Counted from the first letter of the stretch, positions 21,510 to 36,900 are shown. The stretch: 64,000 nt of DNA from Corticium candelabrum (GCF_963422355.1 NC_085099.1:6934246-6998245), one strand, 5' to 3'. Numbers and translations are program-made. The notes: generated from the letters alone by a model not told the origin.

Positions 21510-23556
21510 TCATACACAAGAATGGTCACATGGTGTGTACACTGCACTGCTTTGGAGACCAAATATAATATCATCAGGGTTCACATTCAGTTGAATACGA
21601 CGATGCACACCCAGTCTGCTTGGTTCCACGAGCAAGAGGTGACTGCTACCCAAGTTGTCACAAACATGAGACAATTGACTGATGGTTGGAACAGCAATCC
21701 CTAGAACATAGGAAAGCCTACAATCGACATAACAGACCATACCACAACTTGAACAGAATGAGATATTGCACATATTGATCCATCCATTTAGATACATAAC
21801 ATAAAACTAAACTAACACCAAAACTATAACCAAAAACAAAAAACTTAATACCCAAACAGTGGGGCATAGATACTTATGGTAATTTTTCCTCCTAGTTTTG
21901 GCTTTAGGCATGAAGTCGATTTAGTGCATCTCCACTATCGTTAAACCTGTTCAAATGTAAACCCAAACAGCTTTCGCTAAACCTAGTTCAGAGGTAGTTT
22001 AGCTCAAGTGGTGTACGTTTAACGGTCACGTGATGGTAACACGGCAGATGGATCCTAAGTTGTTAGTGCCTTTGCATTGTTTTTATTTTCTCTGGAGAGT
22101 ACTCGAAAAAGACAATCAGAAACGGTGTAAGATGTTGCAGAGAACGAAGAGAGAGAAGATTTCTTCAACATCTCTGACCACTGATGTTCCATATCTCACT
22201 ATTGCTATGGACTCCAACCCATCATATGATGCTTTGAACCATGCAACCTCTGACATAGCGGTAGAACAAATTTCGGTGACACAACTAAGTCCTGGATATT
22301 GATGTTTGAGATACCATATGGTATGCATATATGCAGTGCTTTCTGTAGTCTGCTGACCAGGATGTTGTCACCCGCTTCAAGTTTGCAGCTGTTCCATCGG
22401 TACTAACTGTTCTTTGACGTTCATCAGATCATGGCACTTTGTTTTTGCTTTTTCTTGTCCTCAGCTTCCACAAACTTGTACATGTTAGCACTTTCACATT
22501 TTAGATGATTTCTTAACTTGAATTCAATGGGAATTTTTTGCTATCCTCTTTCCGCATCTCACCTTCCCTTCTTCACCCTTCATTGTCACATTACACCGAC
22601 CAACATCTTTTATGGCGTGGTACCTGACATATTTCCATAGCCTCTAGGCACACCAACCAAAACTACGGAAATAGCCACTACTCCCCTGCAGTAAGAGTCA
22701 CTTGATGTCATGTTTGAACACTCTGGAAGAGCGGCGGTACGTACTGAAGGTCTGGAGCAGCTTTTTGGATGTGACATAACCTTGCACATCCATGTCTGTA
22801 GTAAAATGATTCAGTAGTGCCAAAACTAAATGACACTGCTTTACTTCAGTTTTAGCAAAACGTTGTGAGTTATACTCTTGGTTAATAAAGTGCTGTTTAT
22901 AATGTTAGTTATGGTAGAACCAAAGCAGCAAAGATCTATAGCCATGTACAACATCAACCTTGCACGAGCAGCTTGGACTCTCTTACTTTGGCTGTGTCAC
23001 AGCAAACCCTTATGAAGCACTTACATTATTGTCGCAAATAATAGACATGCTTATTCTACGTAAACCAAATTGGAATTCAGACTAATATTTATGACAGGTT
23101 TATATTCAAGACAGGCTTATATGCCTCTTGAGCATGCTAAGGTATAGACATGACAACCATATATACCACTTGAAAAAGCAAGATTGGGTAGGATATATAG
23201 ACATGACTGTACCATGAGATGCCGGTTTCAAGAGCGTCAGCTGAATCTTCGTCATCATTGTCGTGTCATTGAACGATGCACGCACATGCCGACTTATGCG
23301 TGCAAGCATGTGACCGGACACGTGTACGCATGCTGTGCATATTGAACAAAAGATCGGCTTCTAGAGGTGACCAGCTTGTACACAGCACCAGGTCTTAGAT
23401 TTTTGGCTTTATTCAAGATCAGCTTCTATTCGAGGTCGGCTTTTGCGTGCGACAATAGGGTAAATCCAATTAACTTAGAACCCAATGACAATAAAAACTA
23501 GTCATTGGTGTTGCCTGTTTCTTATAGCTGTGTTAAACTAATTTAACTTAGTGGAG

Positions 23557-23623
<67 letters not shown>

Positions 23624-26600
23624 GGTAAATGGAAGTGCACTAAAATCAGTTGAGAAGTTCACATATTTGGGAAGTTTACTATCACAAAACCCTGTTCTAG
23701 ATGACGAAATAGCTGTGTCTGAACAAAGGTAGTGTTGCTTTTGGTAGCTTCACAAAATGGCTTTAGAATAAACATGGAATAAGAATAGTTACAAAAGTGA
23801 AGGTATATCGTGCTGTTATTATTACAACTCTACTCTATGCCTGTTAGTCCTTGTGTGGAAGTTCGTAGCGTGTCATTTCATCTCCCCCCCTCCCCCCCGG
23901 GTATACCAAGGTTTTCTATTGCGAATGCAGAGATGTTGTAGTACATAAATATTTTAAATGTTGGCAGCGTCGGAAATGTGCGACACCTGCACTAGAGCAT
24001 ATCAATTTCCGTTAGTGAAGCCTTGGACACCAGACCATCGTAAGAAGAGCGCAATTTGTGCTTTACAGCGTTTTTCTTGATTTAGCTAACGTTGTTTATT
24101 ATTGTATTTACACTAATCCGTTTATTAATTATGTGATAAGTATATGAACTCGTCACGCAACGTTAAAATACGCTAGAATAACTACTTCAGCAAGTGTACG
24201 TACTATATCGTATACACTGCGATTAATCTATAAAAGTATTATGGTCACTTAATATCAGAGTCTGAATCAGATTCCAAATCATCTTCATCAAAGTCAGAAG
24301 GTAGTGCTGTATCGTCCAACTTTGCGGAGATGGAGTTAGCTTTCTCTGATTCTAGAGTGTTGGACTTTTCCTGACGTTTGTTTTTACAATTGCAACACCC
24401 GCAAACATCCGTGCATCCAAAAACCGAATCAAAACATGAACATGCACATTGGTAGCTTGTAAAAATGGCATTTTGACGCCTCACATCGTTCCATATCGTC
24501 GTCACGGCAGGGCAATGAGTTTCCTAAACCAGACATTGCCAGCCGCACAGAATTCAATTCTTTTGTTGTATAAGGTGGAAAGTGGCTCGTTTACCTTTCC
24601 CTCTAAAACATGACGTAGTATCCACACCCAGAAAACGCACAAGATCTTAATGAACCTAAGGTGTTTGCAATTGCTCTTAAATCAATAATTTGTCTACGTT
24701 TTTTGTACCAGTCGACCACAATAATCTGGCATCAATAGAGAATGAATGTAACTATCAATAACTGCGACATCAGTGTCTGGCGATGATATCATGATAGTCT
24801 GCGCTTGACCAAACATTCTCGTGTCAGCCTCTTTGTGATCACATGTAAGAGCTGGTTCACGAAACCAGTGCGTTCGAATTCCATCCTCGGACACTATCCA
24901 GTTCCACTAAGCCACGCGGTTCCACAATGACAGCGTTACTTGCACTACGCTGCACTAGTATACCATTAGTACAGTGGGTGGAACTCTTTCCAGACAATGT
25001 CTCTTCTAGGATATCATTATTGTCGAAGCAAAAGACTGCAGGTCGACCAAGCTAAGTGTTACCGGGAACGTATGACATAAACTCTCTTCTCAAGTAGTTG
25101 TTTTGCTACTGCCGTATCAACTTCGTCCAGCTGTGTGCGCGAAATACAATGCTCGAACTTGTTCACCAGAGAGAGAATTGTCGTGTTTCCCATGAGAGGA
25201 CGAATTGCAGTGGATAGAGCAATATGATATGGCGCTTGACTCGACCGTTGTGTGTTGCATAAACTGCACCTAAGCAAGAGACATTACTAATCGATGAATC
25301 CGTGCATCAGTCTCCACTCGGGATGAGTGTTCGACGTAAAATCAAACGCAGTTTCCCCTCCACCTAGAATCCACGCCAGAAAATTGTACAAATCGCTAGG
25401 AATTCTAATGTCCTCTTCTGTGACGTCAATGGCCCTGGGTAGCCAAGCTATTTGGTTTTTTAGATTGAGCACAGATGAACGTAGATTCATGGCTGCGTGA
25501 TACAATTCCGCAGATGGTGTGACAGAGTGTGTAACAGCAAGGGAAGCTGAAGAAACCGAGGATGCTCCAGATTCTAGTTTCCAGATACCGAAGACGACTC
25601 TAGGAGAGCTTGAAGCACTTCTCCAGTTCCAAGGTCTGACCCATATACCGCCTCTCCTTCGGTCTAACTTTTCAAGCACCAAAATTACAAACGTTCTCCA
25701 AAGCGCGGTCTCAACAGTCTTTCAGTTTTTCTGTCCAATATGTAGGATTCGAGCTTGTTTCTGAAAATACATCTCGCAACATCTTGGTACGAATAACTTG
25801 TCGACGCTCTAGTATGCGTGTGTTGCACAATGCTGGTCACTACACTAAATGCCTGTGTCGGCTGCCGTAATTTCGTGTTCAGATTCTGATGTGCAAGCAT
25901 CACCATTGTCGTCAGCAGGAACTGTCTAACGGGTAATTTTTGTAAAACAGACGTAGCAAGATCGGTGGTCTTTAACCTCATTGGCATAGATATCTCTTTG
26001 TAATGCTAATAGCAAATGTTCATCTTTGTGTAGTTGTGCCACCTTTGTAAGGCGATTGACACTGGTGTCCAATTCACAGGAAATGAGACGACTTTTTGTT
26101 CGTTTTTGATTGCTGGTATTTTTTGACAAATATTACAAAACCTGTAGTCGGTAACTGAAAAGCGCTTCGAACGTGTCTTGTGTTGTCACTGCAAGATTCA
26201 GCGGACGAAGGTATTGCCTCTTTTACTGCTGAGGACTTTGCTTGCTTGCGACGGAGAAGACGCAATACATTAGCTTTGTTCGTGTAGTCTTGGTAACACC
26301 GACGGTGGTAGCCTCCTCTAGGAGAACCGTTTGAAGAACTGCGGTTTCTACACAAAAATTCGTACGTGGGATCGCCATCTCCTCTTACACACGATACTTC
26401 GTGTAGTTTTTCCCAACTGCGATGCAAAAATTGTATAATGGGATCAGATGATGCATTTTCAACAGTATGAGAGAGACAATAATCCCAGTCAAGACAAACC
26501 ACCTTTGAGCTTGAAGCAAGTTATACGGAACAAGCCACTTTGATATCACTCTCCTCCAGTCGTTCAGAGTCCGTATCCGACATTATGTAACAACCTCTAC

Positions 26601-27879
26601 TGACTGCTTGAAGGTGTTGTGTACAGAGAAGGCAACACGACAACAACAACGATAGACTTTAGTAGTAGTAGTGTATAATCACAACCAACCCAGATCATGT
26701 GTCAGTATAAATGCGCTTTTTATTACTACGTATAATATACTATTGTCAACTGCTGTTGCGAAACCACTACTTCACTACATCATGCAGCATTCTACTTCCG
26801 TGTCACGCGCATCCATGCAGGTTCAGTTATTCTCGGTCATTTACACCCGCGTGTTGAGCCGGGTTGAGTCATTCTTATCCGGTTCATTCATTTACACCCA
26901 CGTGTTGAGTCATCTTCATCATGTTGAGTCAGCTAAGTACGGGCACATTTCTACTATGTGCGCTGTAGCTAACGCCGCGAAAGAAACCCGCATATGTCCA
27001 AAACGTGAAGCTAGCGAGTTCATAATTACATCAGTCGAAAGCTCATAACGAGACGATTTCAGATCAGTCGTTGCGAAGTTGAATTGCATTTACATAACAA
27101 TAGAATTGCTCTAACAACACTACGAATACGGTCTGGGTACACGAGGCCAAACCTACAACTTTTAATACGTTATACCGGAAACGTCGCACGCTTCCCAGAC
27201 TGCCAACATCAAAATTATTTAGTAGTCACACCAGCTCTACCAGCTGGTACCAACAAACCTTGGTATACTGGAGGGGTGAAATGAAGTTCCTAACGAAGCT
27301 TCCTGCGAGTTTCCGCACAAGGACTATGTGAGACCTGGAGACTGTACAAGAGACACACCAGACAACTAGACAAATTCCACATGCGCTGTCTCTGCAAGAT
27401 AGCGAATATCAAATGGCAAGATTGACTACCCAACACGGAGGTTTTGAAAAATGTAAAATATCGGGAATCGAAGCATTTCTTGTGCAGTCTCAACTTTGTT
27501 GGCATGGACATGTGTGTCGCATGACTGATGAGAGGCTGCCCAAAACTGTCTTTTACTGTCAGCTAAAAGATGGAAGTAGATCAGCTGGAGGGCAGAAGTT
27601 GCACTATAAAGATACCCTGAAATCGAATATAAATTATGTGGTGTTGTGAATGTATCCAAATGGGAAAACATTGCATTAGATCAGACGTTATAGAGAGCAG
27701 TTTGCAAGGAGTCAGCAACAATCTTTGAGGACCAACGAGTTGAGTCATTGAAATGAAAGAGACAGACGAGAAACGCCACTCAGCCGTCACAAACAAGCTA
27801 CATATGTGATATATGTGGTCAATCCTGTGGGGCTTGGATTGGTTTATAGTGTGTGTGTGGTGTGTGTGTGTGTGTGTGT

Positions 27880-27971
<92 letters not shown>

Positions 27972-30900
27972 GGACTACTAAATGTGCCTCATGCCAGAAA
28001 CTAGAGACTATAACCGTTACCTGAGATCAATTCTTGGGGTTACCAGAAGTCAACAAATGACAGAAAGGACTACTTCTTTGCAGTTCAAGGCCAAATTTGG
28101 TATGGAAGGGACTATTAAAGAAGTGATGCTGAAACGTCTAGGGTGGTTGGGATACACTAGCAGAATGGCTAAGTCTAGGATGCCCAAACGTATTCTCTTT
28201 GGTCAGTTACCAGCAAAAAGACCTTTTCACAGTGTGTAGTTATGCTGGAAAGATATGATACACAGATACCCAAAGGAAATTAATATGCAAACAGATTGGT
28301 ATGAGGTGGCACATGATAGAAAGACTTGATATGACAGTTGTACAGCAAATCTGAGTCAAGAAGAAACAACAAATTACTAAGGGGCTGTCCGTAAATACCA
28401 ATAGTTTTTTTCACTCCATAAACTTTACGTTTATGGGTGGTGGGTCTCTGCAGTTTTCAAAGTAAAAAATATCGATGACGCCTCCTGACACACTTTGTAT
28501 TGAGTGTACAGACTAGCGTCCAGTTAAAACAACTCCTACTGATAGACACAGTTTGCGCATATAGCTAACCACGTGTCAACCGCGTGTCAATCAGGTGTCG
28601 AGAAAATGGCTGTATACAGCCGACGTTGTTTGGGAGTCCTCTTCGCAAGGATGTTTCTTTAGAAGGTTGGCCGATCCTGATGAAGACGCTGGATATTATG
28701 CAGTTATTGAAGCGCTCTGGACACTGCAAAAATCTAGCAACAGGACTTCCTTTTTTGCGGAAGTACAGCGGAAGTGGACTGTAACTTATTAGCTGCTGCA
28801 GAGAGCTGATTGCATACAATCAAGAGAGAAAATGACGATTGGCAGCAGTTGGTTTACGAAGACTGGGAAGGAACGAAGCAAAAACAGTTGTAGCAGATGC
28901 TGGCTCTGAAAGTCCAAATGAAGCATACTGGTACATGTGTCTTCAATATTTTATGTAGCACAAAGCAGGAGGGTGGGTGGTGGGTCTGGAAACTTTGGAA
29001 AATTTACGGAGTAAAAAACTATCGTTAGTTACAGACAGCCCCTAAAAGAACAAAAGAAAAAGGAAACAGAAAGAAATGATTATTATGATACATCTAGACA
29101 ACATGCTATAGGTTGCTCAAATGTACAAGAATTTAGAAGATCTGAGGACTTCAATCGTCATAAATGTGACAGTTCCAGGAGAAGAAGAATTTTCCCCTAG
29201 CAGCAGCCTAAACTCTTCTAATCTCATCAGTACGATGATGGTCGATTTCAAGGTTTCAAGGTGTGGTGCTGTATCTAAATTGGTTAGAGTCATCCTATGG
29301 AGTGAGTACATTCGGGACCCTGCAGGGTTGCAAGTTCCAGTCACAGCTATCGCCTGCTATGGCATAATTTCCTTAATTAAGCAAGAAACTTACACACAAT
29401 TGCTCTCGACTCAGGAGTATAAATGAGTACCCAGTCTTTCACTGGGACCATAAGCAGGCATCGGCGGTGACACAACAGGGTTGTCCCCAGCATACAAAGG
29501 CACGGCGCTGTGCCATGCCTTGGCTTCTACTGGTCCAGACCCACCTTGCTTTACTGCATGAGTAGGCAGGGATTACCTATGAAGATAATGGACTTGTATT
29601 TGTATTTTGCAAAATGGGAAGTTGTTTGAGGCTAACAAGTAGTTCCTGGGATGCTTGGTTGGAAGATGAGAGCAATTAGGGCAGAGACTGCCATATGGTA
29701 TGAACTTAATTGTAATACAAGTACTCAAAGATAAACAGTGGTTATCATGCACCTCATTATTAGGTCCCTATCTGTTGGTACAGCAATCTCTTTAACAAGA
29801 GCATTTAGGCAGCTATAGGTCTGTGGATATCTGGGTTCTTAACTTCTTGAGGTTTAGAAATTTTCCCACATGTTTCAATACAGCTATCATGTGGTCAATC
29901 GAGCACAGTGAACTAAATTCTAAGTCAGAGAGATAAACCATTTTGTTCCTTTTGTGCCTGAGCATTCTGTGACAAAAGTTTGTGAAGCAAAGCATCTTGG
30001 TAAGCAAAAGCTGCAAAAGCTTTTGTGGGGGCAATAGCATAAAATTTGAGTGGGCAAGATCAGAAAATTTGAGTGGGATGATCAGAAAATTGAAATGGGC
30101 GTGGTCAGAAGAATTTCCACCGCCTCTTAGTAAAATTTTGAGGACACCCCTGCATAACATCAGTCACTGGGGTCCAGGTGAGACTTCGGGTGCTCACACC
30201 ACAGATGGCTTCATACGCCAGTGCTCCTGTGAGTACCTGACCTGGCTCCAGGAGATCGCTAGCGCATGCCCAGAGTTTCTCCTGAGTAGCGCACAGGAGC
30301 CCAGCTATAAGGCTGGGGGCATGACCAAGAAATTGGCAGCTCCTGGTGATTGAAGTCTTTGCGGGGTGTGCGCACGCACGCGTGTGTGTTGGAAGCAAAC
30401 TATGAGCAAGACATGATATATGGACACCTGAGATGATCAGCTAAATCTTGCATGTCTGCCTTTACCTGTTATGGAGGTCCTCAGGTAAACTTCTAATATA
30501 ATAACTAGTGTTGTGTTTTTACCTGAACAACACGTCATCACAGACAGCAACACAATAACAGACATCAACAGGCAGTGCACATGAATAGCAACAGTAAACT
30601 TCACTTAGGAATGTTACCAAGCTAGTACCTTTCAGCCGACACAGAGTTGAATGCTGTCTCCATATGCTTACTAGAGTCGCTTCTTCACACCCTGATTTGG
30701 TGAAGACTGACAGTAGACACTGAAGAAAGAGCTTCTCCTGCTGAACTGCATTACGTATTGCTACAACTTTGGGAGATAGAAATATTTGCTGTAATGTGTC
30801 ATCAACTTCACGCATACCAATAAGCTTTTGAAAATCTGAATCATGAGCAAGAGCATTTTCAGCAGCTCTACGACAAATATCAAGAGCACGCCGAGCATCC

Positions 30901-33900
30901 CCAGACATAGCAGCAACCTGACACACCAGCAACAATGACAGTGTATCTAAAATCAGTAGTAGTGTCAGCTTACTTTCCTCGCAACCAACTGAACTGCGTC
31001 TGGATCAAACGCTCTAATGTCTTTCAGTCGATAAGTAATAATATCTTGAAGTTGTTTGTAAGTGTATGGTTGAAATGTGAGACGAGTCACTCCCTAAACA
31101 ATGCAACTATGACAAAATAAATACAAACTGACCCACAAACTCAGTAAGCCCTACCAATCTGCTCTGCACTCGATTTGTCATAACTTTCTCAGGAAGGTCC
31201 ATCGTGTTGGCAATAGCCAAAAGAACAAGATAGGAGTGTCTTTGATTTGGCCAGTTAAACAGGTTATACATCACATCTTGCTTCTTAGTCCACAACAAAT
31301 CAAGCTAACAGAAAGATTGATTGTAATGTCTTGTACTGTAAACATCAATGTCACATAGAACTACCTCATCAACCACTAGAACCAGAGGATGTCGTTGTGG
31401 TGATGGCTGCTTGAACATCTTAGCAAGAAGTTCTTGAGCATGGTGGACAACTGCTCTTTCACCCGTCATTTGCTGTGACAATACCAATACACATCAAAAG
31501 ATGTACTGGTAAGTGTACTTTACCTTATTACAATATGTAAAATAATCACTGCAGTTCATATTAACAGCAATACAAACACACACTGCATACAAGAACTGAA
31601 GTAGGACAGTCACACAGACATAAACTTGCTTTTAGAATGTTGCAAAACATGTAGTGTAATGCGATAGAGATGTACATAGAGACCGAGTTGATGGTTATGA
31701 CTGGTACTGGTTGACTAGCCATTCATTCTATTGAATTCTTTCTCTGACATAACAACCTTAAAAAGTAGAATCAGTCTTGTGTGTATGCTGTGGATCAGTG
31801 TTACATCTGGCGACGAGGATGGCAGAATTATTTGGATGAATGATGGAATTCAATGAATCGAAAGAAGAATGACAACTGTATGCAGAGAGGTTGACATAAA
31901 TTCAGTTTGTTACCACTGTGGTAATCAAGGACACAAGCCTGTTGACTGTTGGTTCAAGACTGCCAAATGTTTTGAGTGCAGCAAATTTGGGCATGGTAAG
32001 GCTGCATGTCGCATAGTAAAACGACCAAGTCTACTAGACGACCACCATTATAGTACTCACAAGATTGGTACAGATCATTCACAACAAAGAGTGGACATGT
32101 GGCAGTATTCAAAAGATCCACAAAGGAAAAGAAAAACCAATCAAGATAACGTGAACAGTACAAGGAAAACTGCTTGAGACGAAAGTAGACACAGGGGGCA
32201 AGAGTCAGTATCATAACTGAGAAAACATAGAAGTTAGTCTGGAAGTGAGGCCAAGAACTACTGAAAACACCAAGAGGGCCTTGAAATCGTATACAAAGAA
32301 AATTGAAGGTGACTAGACACACCAGATGGCCACGATTGTCTCTTCCATTAATTATAGTTGCTGGTACTGGCCCAAGTTTGCTAGGTAGAGACGGGCTCCG
32401 AAAAGTAAATACTTGACTGGAAAAGAATTCACATGATAGAAACGAAACCAGACCAAGAGAGAGTGGAAGGAATATTGACTTTCCACAATAAAGTTGTTTA
32501 GTGAAGAACTAGGTAAACTGCAGAGAGTAGAAATAAAGATACAAGTGGACATAAAAGTGAGTTCCAAACTTTTTCGTCCGATGCAGATACCATATGCTCT
32601 TTGAGAGAAGCTTGAAGATTAGTTTCGCCTTACGAGAGCAGGAATCATTGAAACAATACAATATTCAGACTGAGCTGTTCCCATCATGCCCAGATTGAAA
32701 AGTAATATATCAGAATCTGTGGAGACTATCGGTTGATGGTAAATCAAGTATGCAGTCTGAAATGTGACAGTTACACTATTCCACGGATTGGCGATTTGTT
32801 TGCACAGTTAACAAGAGGACAGAAGTTTACAATATTAGATTAGAATCAAGCAAACCAACAGCTGGTATTGAATCAAGATTCGAGGAAGTATGTGGTAATC
32901 ACTACATCAAGGCTTATACCAATATAATAGGCTAACATTTAGAGTATCATCTGCTCCTGGTATTTCATAGCAATTCCAGAAGTAGCTATCTATTTAGATG
33001 ATATACCAGTACGTAACAAGAACAATCAAAGCACCTGGATAGCTTGAGCAAGGTATTACAAGAGATTGAAAAGTGCGGACTATGATTGAACAAAAGCAAC
33101 TGCAGGTTTATAAGATAAAATATTTCTAGATCCTGAATATTTCTTCTATATAGCGTCCACGTTTGTGATCCATAAAGAAGAGTTGCAAGAACAACTGCTT
33201 CGTAAACTTTGACTTTAGTCTCTATTCTTATTCCTTGTTGACTCCATAATCTTGATTGAAGTGCGCCATACGCTCTATTTGCTTTTTGCAGACGTGCAGC
33301 AATGTCCTATCAACACTACAATCCTCTGAAGGAACACTGCCAAGGTAAGAGAAAGAGGATACCCTCTTTAGTGCTTCACCATTCACAAAAGTGTCCTTGC
33401 CAGCATTTACTGTACATGTACCAGGAATCGGCTGAAACTTGCACTCCGTTTTCATGATATCTATTTGTAATCCAAAACTGATAGCTGCATTTGCAAGAGT
33501 TTACAATTTCTTGCATATCATCTGCAGAAAGTGCTACAAGAGCACAGTCATCTGCAAAAAGCAGATCTCTTAATTTTGTGGTTACAGGAAGTCTGCAAAG
33601 ATTGAATAAACCACCAACCATACAATATTGAATTGAGACCACTCCTCTATTTTCAGAGCAAACAGAGTGGGTGACAGTATGCAGCCCTGCTTTACTCCAG
33701 TTGCATAACAAAGCTCTCTCATTTTCACCTTCAGATATGACTTCTGCATTCATTCCTTCATGTAGATGTCTCACTAAATTTACAAATTTGGGTGAGCAGC
33801 CCAATTTTGTCAAGATTTTCCACATTGCCTCTCGAATAACTGAATCAAAGCTATTGTCAAGTCTATAAAGACCATGTAGAATGGTTTATGTTGCTCCTTG

Positions 33901-36900
33901 CATTTTTCTTGTAACTGTCTCAGGGTAAATACCATGTCTGTGGTGTTTCTTCCGTTTGCGGAAGCCACATTATGACTCAGAAAGAGATTCTTCTGCTTTT
34001 GAGTCTACCAGTCTATTCACAATAATGAGATTCCACGCCAGTTTCCACAGTCACTTTTGTCACCCTTTCTCTTGTAGATTGTGATTATTTGGGCATCTTT
34101 CAGGTCCTTTAGTACAATTTCTGTATCTCAAATGTGGAAAATGACCTTGACAATTCCCTCTGTAAGAGTATCACCTCCTCTTTGATAAAACTCAGCTGCA
34201 AGACCATCAAGACCAGCAGATTTTCCAAAGTTTTAGAGATTTGATTGCAGAAAATACTTCTTCAGGTGTGTTGGTGCTTCATTCGTGTCTTTATGAAGTG
34301 ATTGCTGTGAAATCATGTCTAGAGCCGATGTATCAACCATGGTATTCCTGTTGAGTAGGGGGCAAAAGCGACGCTTCCAGAGCAAGAATTTCTGATTTGT
34401 CTGTTAGTAATTGACCATCCTCACCGCAAAGTGATGCAGAACACATAACACTTGGACCAATAACCTTTTTTAGGTCACCATCAAACCATCTGTCATTTCT
34501 ATCTGCCAAACGTCGTAGATGATTTGCTCGATCTCCCCACCACTGATCTCGTAGATGTCGTAATTTGTGCCGAGTTATCCTTTTCAGTTCTTGAAAGATC
34601 TTGTTGAGTGTGAGAAATCGTGGATTTTGTTGTACTTTCGCAAAAACATCATGCTTCTTTCTTAGCAGATCTTGTATTTCATCATTGTTGCTGTCAAACC
34701 AGTCTGTTCTCTTATTCTTTTTGTACCCTATTGCTTTCTTTGCTGCTTCTATTGTTGCCATCTTGAGCGTATGCCATGTACCCTCTGGTTCATCAGAAGC
34801 TCTCAATTCCATACTGAGCTGATTTTCAAAACAATCAACAACACTCGGATCATTCAATTGATCTATGTCAAATTTTTTCACTGTAATAGTAGTGAAATGT
34901 CGTTTGGTTACAAATTTAAATTCGATGGTTGACCTCACTAACCGATGGTCTGTCCAACATTCAGCACTTCTAAGTACACAAGTCAACTGAATATCTTGCA
35001 CATCTCTTCTCCTAGTGATGACGTGATCAAATTGATGCCAGCAATGTGACCGTGGATGTTTCCAAGTTGTTTTTAGTTTATCCTCTAGTATTAGTAATGC
35101 TTAGATGATGAGTGTAGAACCGAGTGCTAACAATAGACAACCATTTTCACTTTCATTGCCAACTCTGTGATGACCAATGATTCCGGGCCAAGACTTATAG
35201 TCATGACCAACTCTTGCATTAAAGTCACCCATAACAATGACTTTGTCATCTGCTGGAATTTCACAAGAAGGTCATGAAGCTGGTCGTAAAACAAATTCTT
35301 TGCTGCGTCATCAGAAGTAAGTGTTGGAGCATACACACTTACTTACAAATGTTACAGATCTGTCTTTGGTCAAAGGTAACCTCAAAGACATAAGTCGATT
35401 ACTGTAAGCGATGAGAAAATCAGTAAGTTTACTCACAATGTTTGTTCTGATGGCAAAACCAACACCTGATCCTTGTTTGATTCCTGATGGTTTACCTGAC
35501 CAGAAAAATCTGTATCCATCACCCCAACAATTTCATCAAAACTTCCAGTATCAGCAAGCCTCGTTTCTGATAGAGCTGCAATGTCAATTTCAAAACGAAG
35601 AAGTTCAGAGGTTATCAGTGCTGATCTTCTTTCAGGACAATCAGATGTGTCATGATCAATCATTGACCTAACATTCCAACAAGCTATTTTCTTGATGACC
35701 ACAAAACCTTGAGATGACTTGTCAGACTTCTTGAAGTGACAAGTGTCACGATAAAGCGGTTGCCCGCAAACTGACTGCGACATTCTGAATGAAAGAAATA
35801 GATGTACACGAGATTAGAGTGAATGTACGATTGTCCAGGCCGTACACGCAGTCTCACGAAAAACACTTCATAATAATGTACCGATAATAACAGGTGTATA
35901 CATTGTCTTCGTTCAGGGCTAAAAATCGGTCCAACTAGTTGTTGTCATTTGACGAGTTACCAAAACTTTAGGTTGTCAAAATTTTAGTCCAGGACAGAGA
36001 GTTACCGCCATATTTTTACAAAATGAGGTTTTCGCCGTTATGTTTAGCATAGACATAGCCATCGCTTCTACCACTAAAAGTACACGGGCTTATAATTCAA
36101 TGCAGTGCAAGCATACATCACAGTATTCAGTAGTTCACAATGGCAGGAATCTGAGAAATGTGCAACCTAAAGAATCCAACGCATTACTGCTAAACCGATG
36201 AAAACAATGTGTTGCACATGTAGTTTAAAGTTATTGATTCATGGAGGTACACTGCACTGTACAAAAGGTGATAGTGTCAGTTAATTCAGTGTCTGGTGAC
36301 TCTTAAGAAATGCTATTACATGCATACCATCTCCCGATTTTTGATCTACAGGATTCACTATTGTCTCCACTTCTTCGCGTGCACTGTGGACACAAAAACA
36401 TCATGCCTGTACTCACTCAGAATCCTGAGATTGAAACTTCTTTCTATAGCGTGCATTAGATCTATACATGTACATATATACAAAGAACACTGGCTCATGC
36501 ACTTCCAGTTTCTTTGTCTGGGGTATGAGCAGTTTACAAACTTAAGTTGTTGGTGTGTACACGTCATTGCACAACAAGTGTCCAATGCGATTGTCAATAG
36601 GGAGCATCTTTCAGTACAGTACAGCTATGCGCCTGCATACCGAGAAAGCCATTACAAATTAGCTTCATAGAATACTGGCCTTGGACTGCTAGTCATCATT
36701 TGAAGACTTATATTACAAATTTAGTTGTCAGTTGTACCATATACTTAAGTGAATTGAACAACTTGTTGAAGCACTCACATAAGCACCTGTTATTCCAATA
36801 GAGACCAGAGAACATTTATCTCAATCACAATTTGGTAAAATACAGTAACTAGTACTTAATTGCTAATCAGGTTACCAATGTGAGACAAACCAATACTACC

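Noticed and set aside
27806..28024. Cys/Val repeat frames
   Set aside because: Translation of the (GT)n tract.
29255..29345. A functional tRNA gene
   Set aside because: The A and B boxes are degenerate and no cloverleaf with a plausible anticodon arm could be drawn, so a tRNA-derived SINE is the better reading.
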